Assembly: GCA_913060595.1 (NCBI GenBank)
Contig: CAJXSA010000292.1
Span: 1 to 5,055, forward strand
DNA length: 5,055 bases
Source: an uncultured Ignavibacteria bacterium
Lineage (GTDB): Bacteria > Bacteroidota > Ignavibacteria > SZUA-365
Reading direction: 5' to 3'
The notes below the pieces were generated by a model. That model was not told the DNA's origin. It did not search any database and saw nothing but the letters and a program-made list of their open reading frames with translations. The position numbers and the translations under genes were made by a program. Positions 5,014-5,055 of this stretch are shown here, in pieces; the first letter of the stretch is position 1; the number at the start of each line of letters is the position of its first letter.

Positions 5014-5055
5014 GCCCCGACCGCACCTTTCCCGTGAAAAGGAAAGACCGCGTCC

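Noticed and set aside
5027..5046. CTTTCC/GGAAAG hairpin after the barrel-protein gene as a terminator
   Set aside because: The stem is six pairs with an 8-base loop and is followed by ACCGCG rather than a T tract; the window ends too soon to judge.

Overview
The window looks like chromosomal DNA from a high-GC member of the Bacteroidota or a neighbouring FCB lineage (Rhodothermota, Ignavibacteria or Kapabacteria type). Three things point there. One gene encodes an M64 peptidase with its N-terminal domain, a family common in Bacteroidota. A second encodes a secreted beta-barrel-type protein of a style familiar from this group. Two intergenic regions carry matches to the Bacteroidota promoter, TTTG followed about 20 bases later by TAnnTTTG. 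GC is roughly 60% by eye; no rRNA, tRNA, CRISPR or transposase was seen.

Layout from left to right. Bases 1-297 hold a short minus-strand ORF with a membrane-anchor N-terminus and a VRWWWF motif like that near the N-terminus of some large glycoside hydrolases. It loses any family-like sequence near base 60 and stops at base 10. The outermost 60 bases read better as the end of a plus-strand membrane protein, so a rearrangement or assembly junction is suspected. Bases 298-511 are a divergent intergenic region with a Bacteroidota-type promoter and a perfect inverted repeat overlapping it. Next is a DUF72/YecE-family gene (plus, 512-1375). A lipoprotein of unknown function follows on the minus strand (1441-2130), convergent with DUF72.

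Bases 2131-2503 are a 373-base divergent gap. It has the lipoprotein promoter at its left and a low-complexity TCGGTT-type repeat with a 113-base A-free stretch at its right. The M64 metallopeptidase gene (plus, 2504-3925) comes next. The 194-base gap after it contains a 39-base near-perfect palindrome (19-base arms around one base) and then a second element with nested inverted repeats. The last gene (plus, 4120-5013) encodes a predicted outer-membrane beta-barrel protein.

Four of the five products on annotated genes are predicted to be exported or envelope-associated: the glycosidase-like fragment, the lipoprotein, the M64 peptidase and the barrel protein. Only the DUF72 protein looks cytoplasmic. 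The genes are mostly separate transcription units rather than one operon, and nothing in the sequence ties them into a shared pathway. I do not see a convincing novel multi-gene system. The best leads are the non-coding elements at 480-501, 2327-2456, 3962-4000 and 4008-4079, and the junction near base 60.
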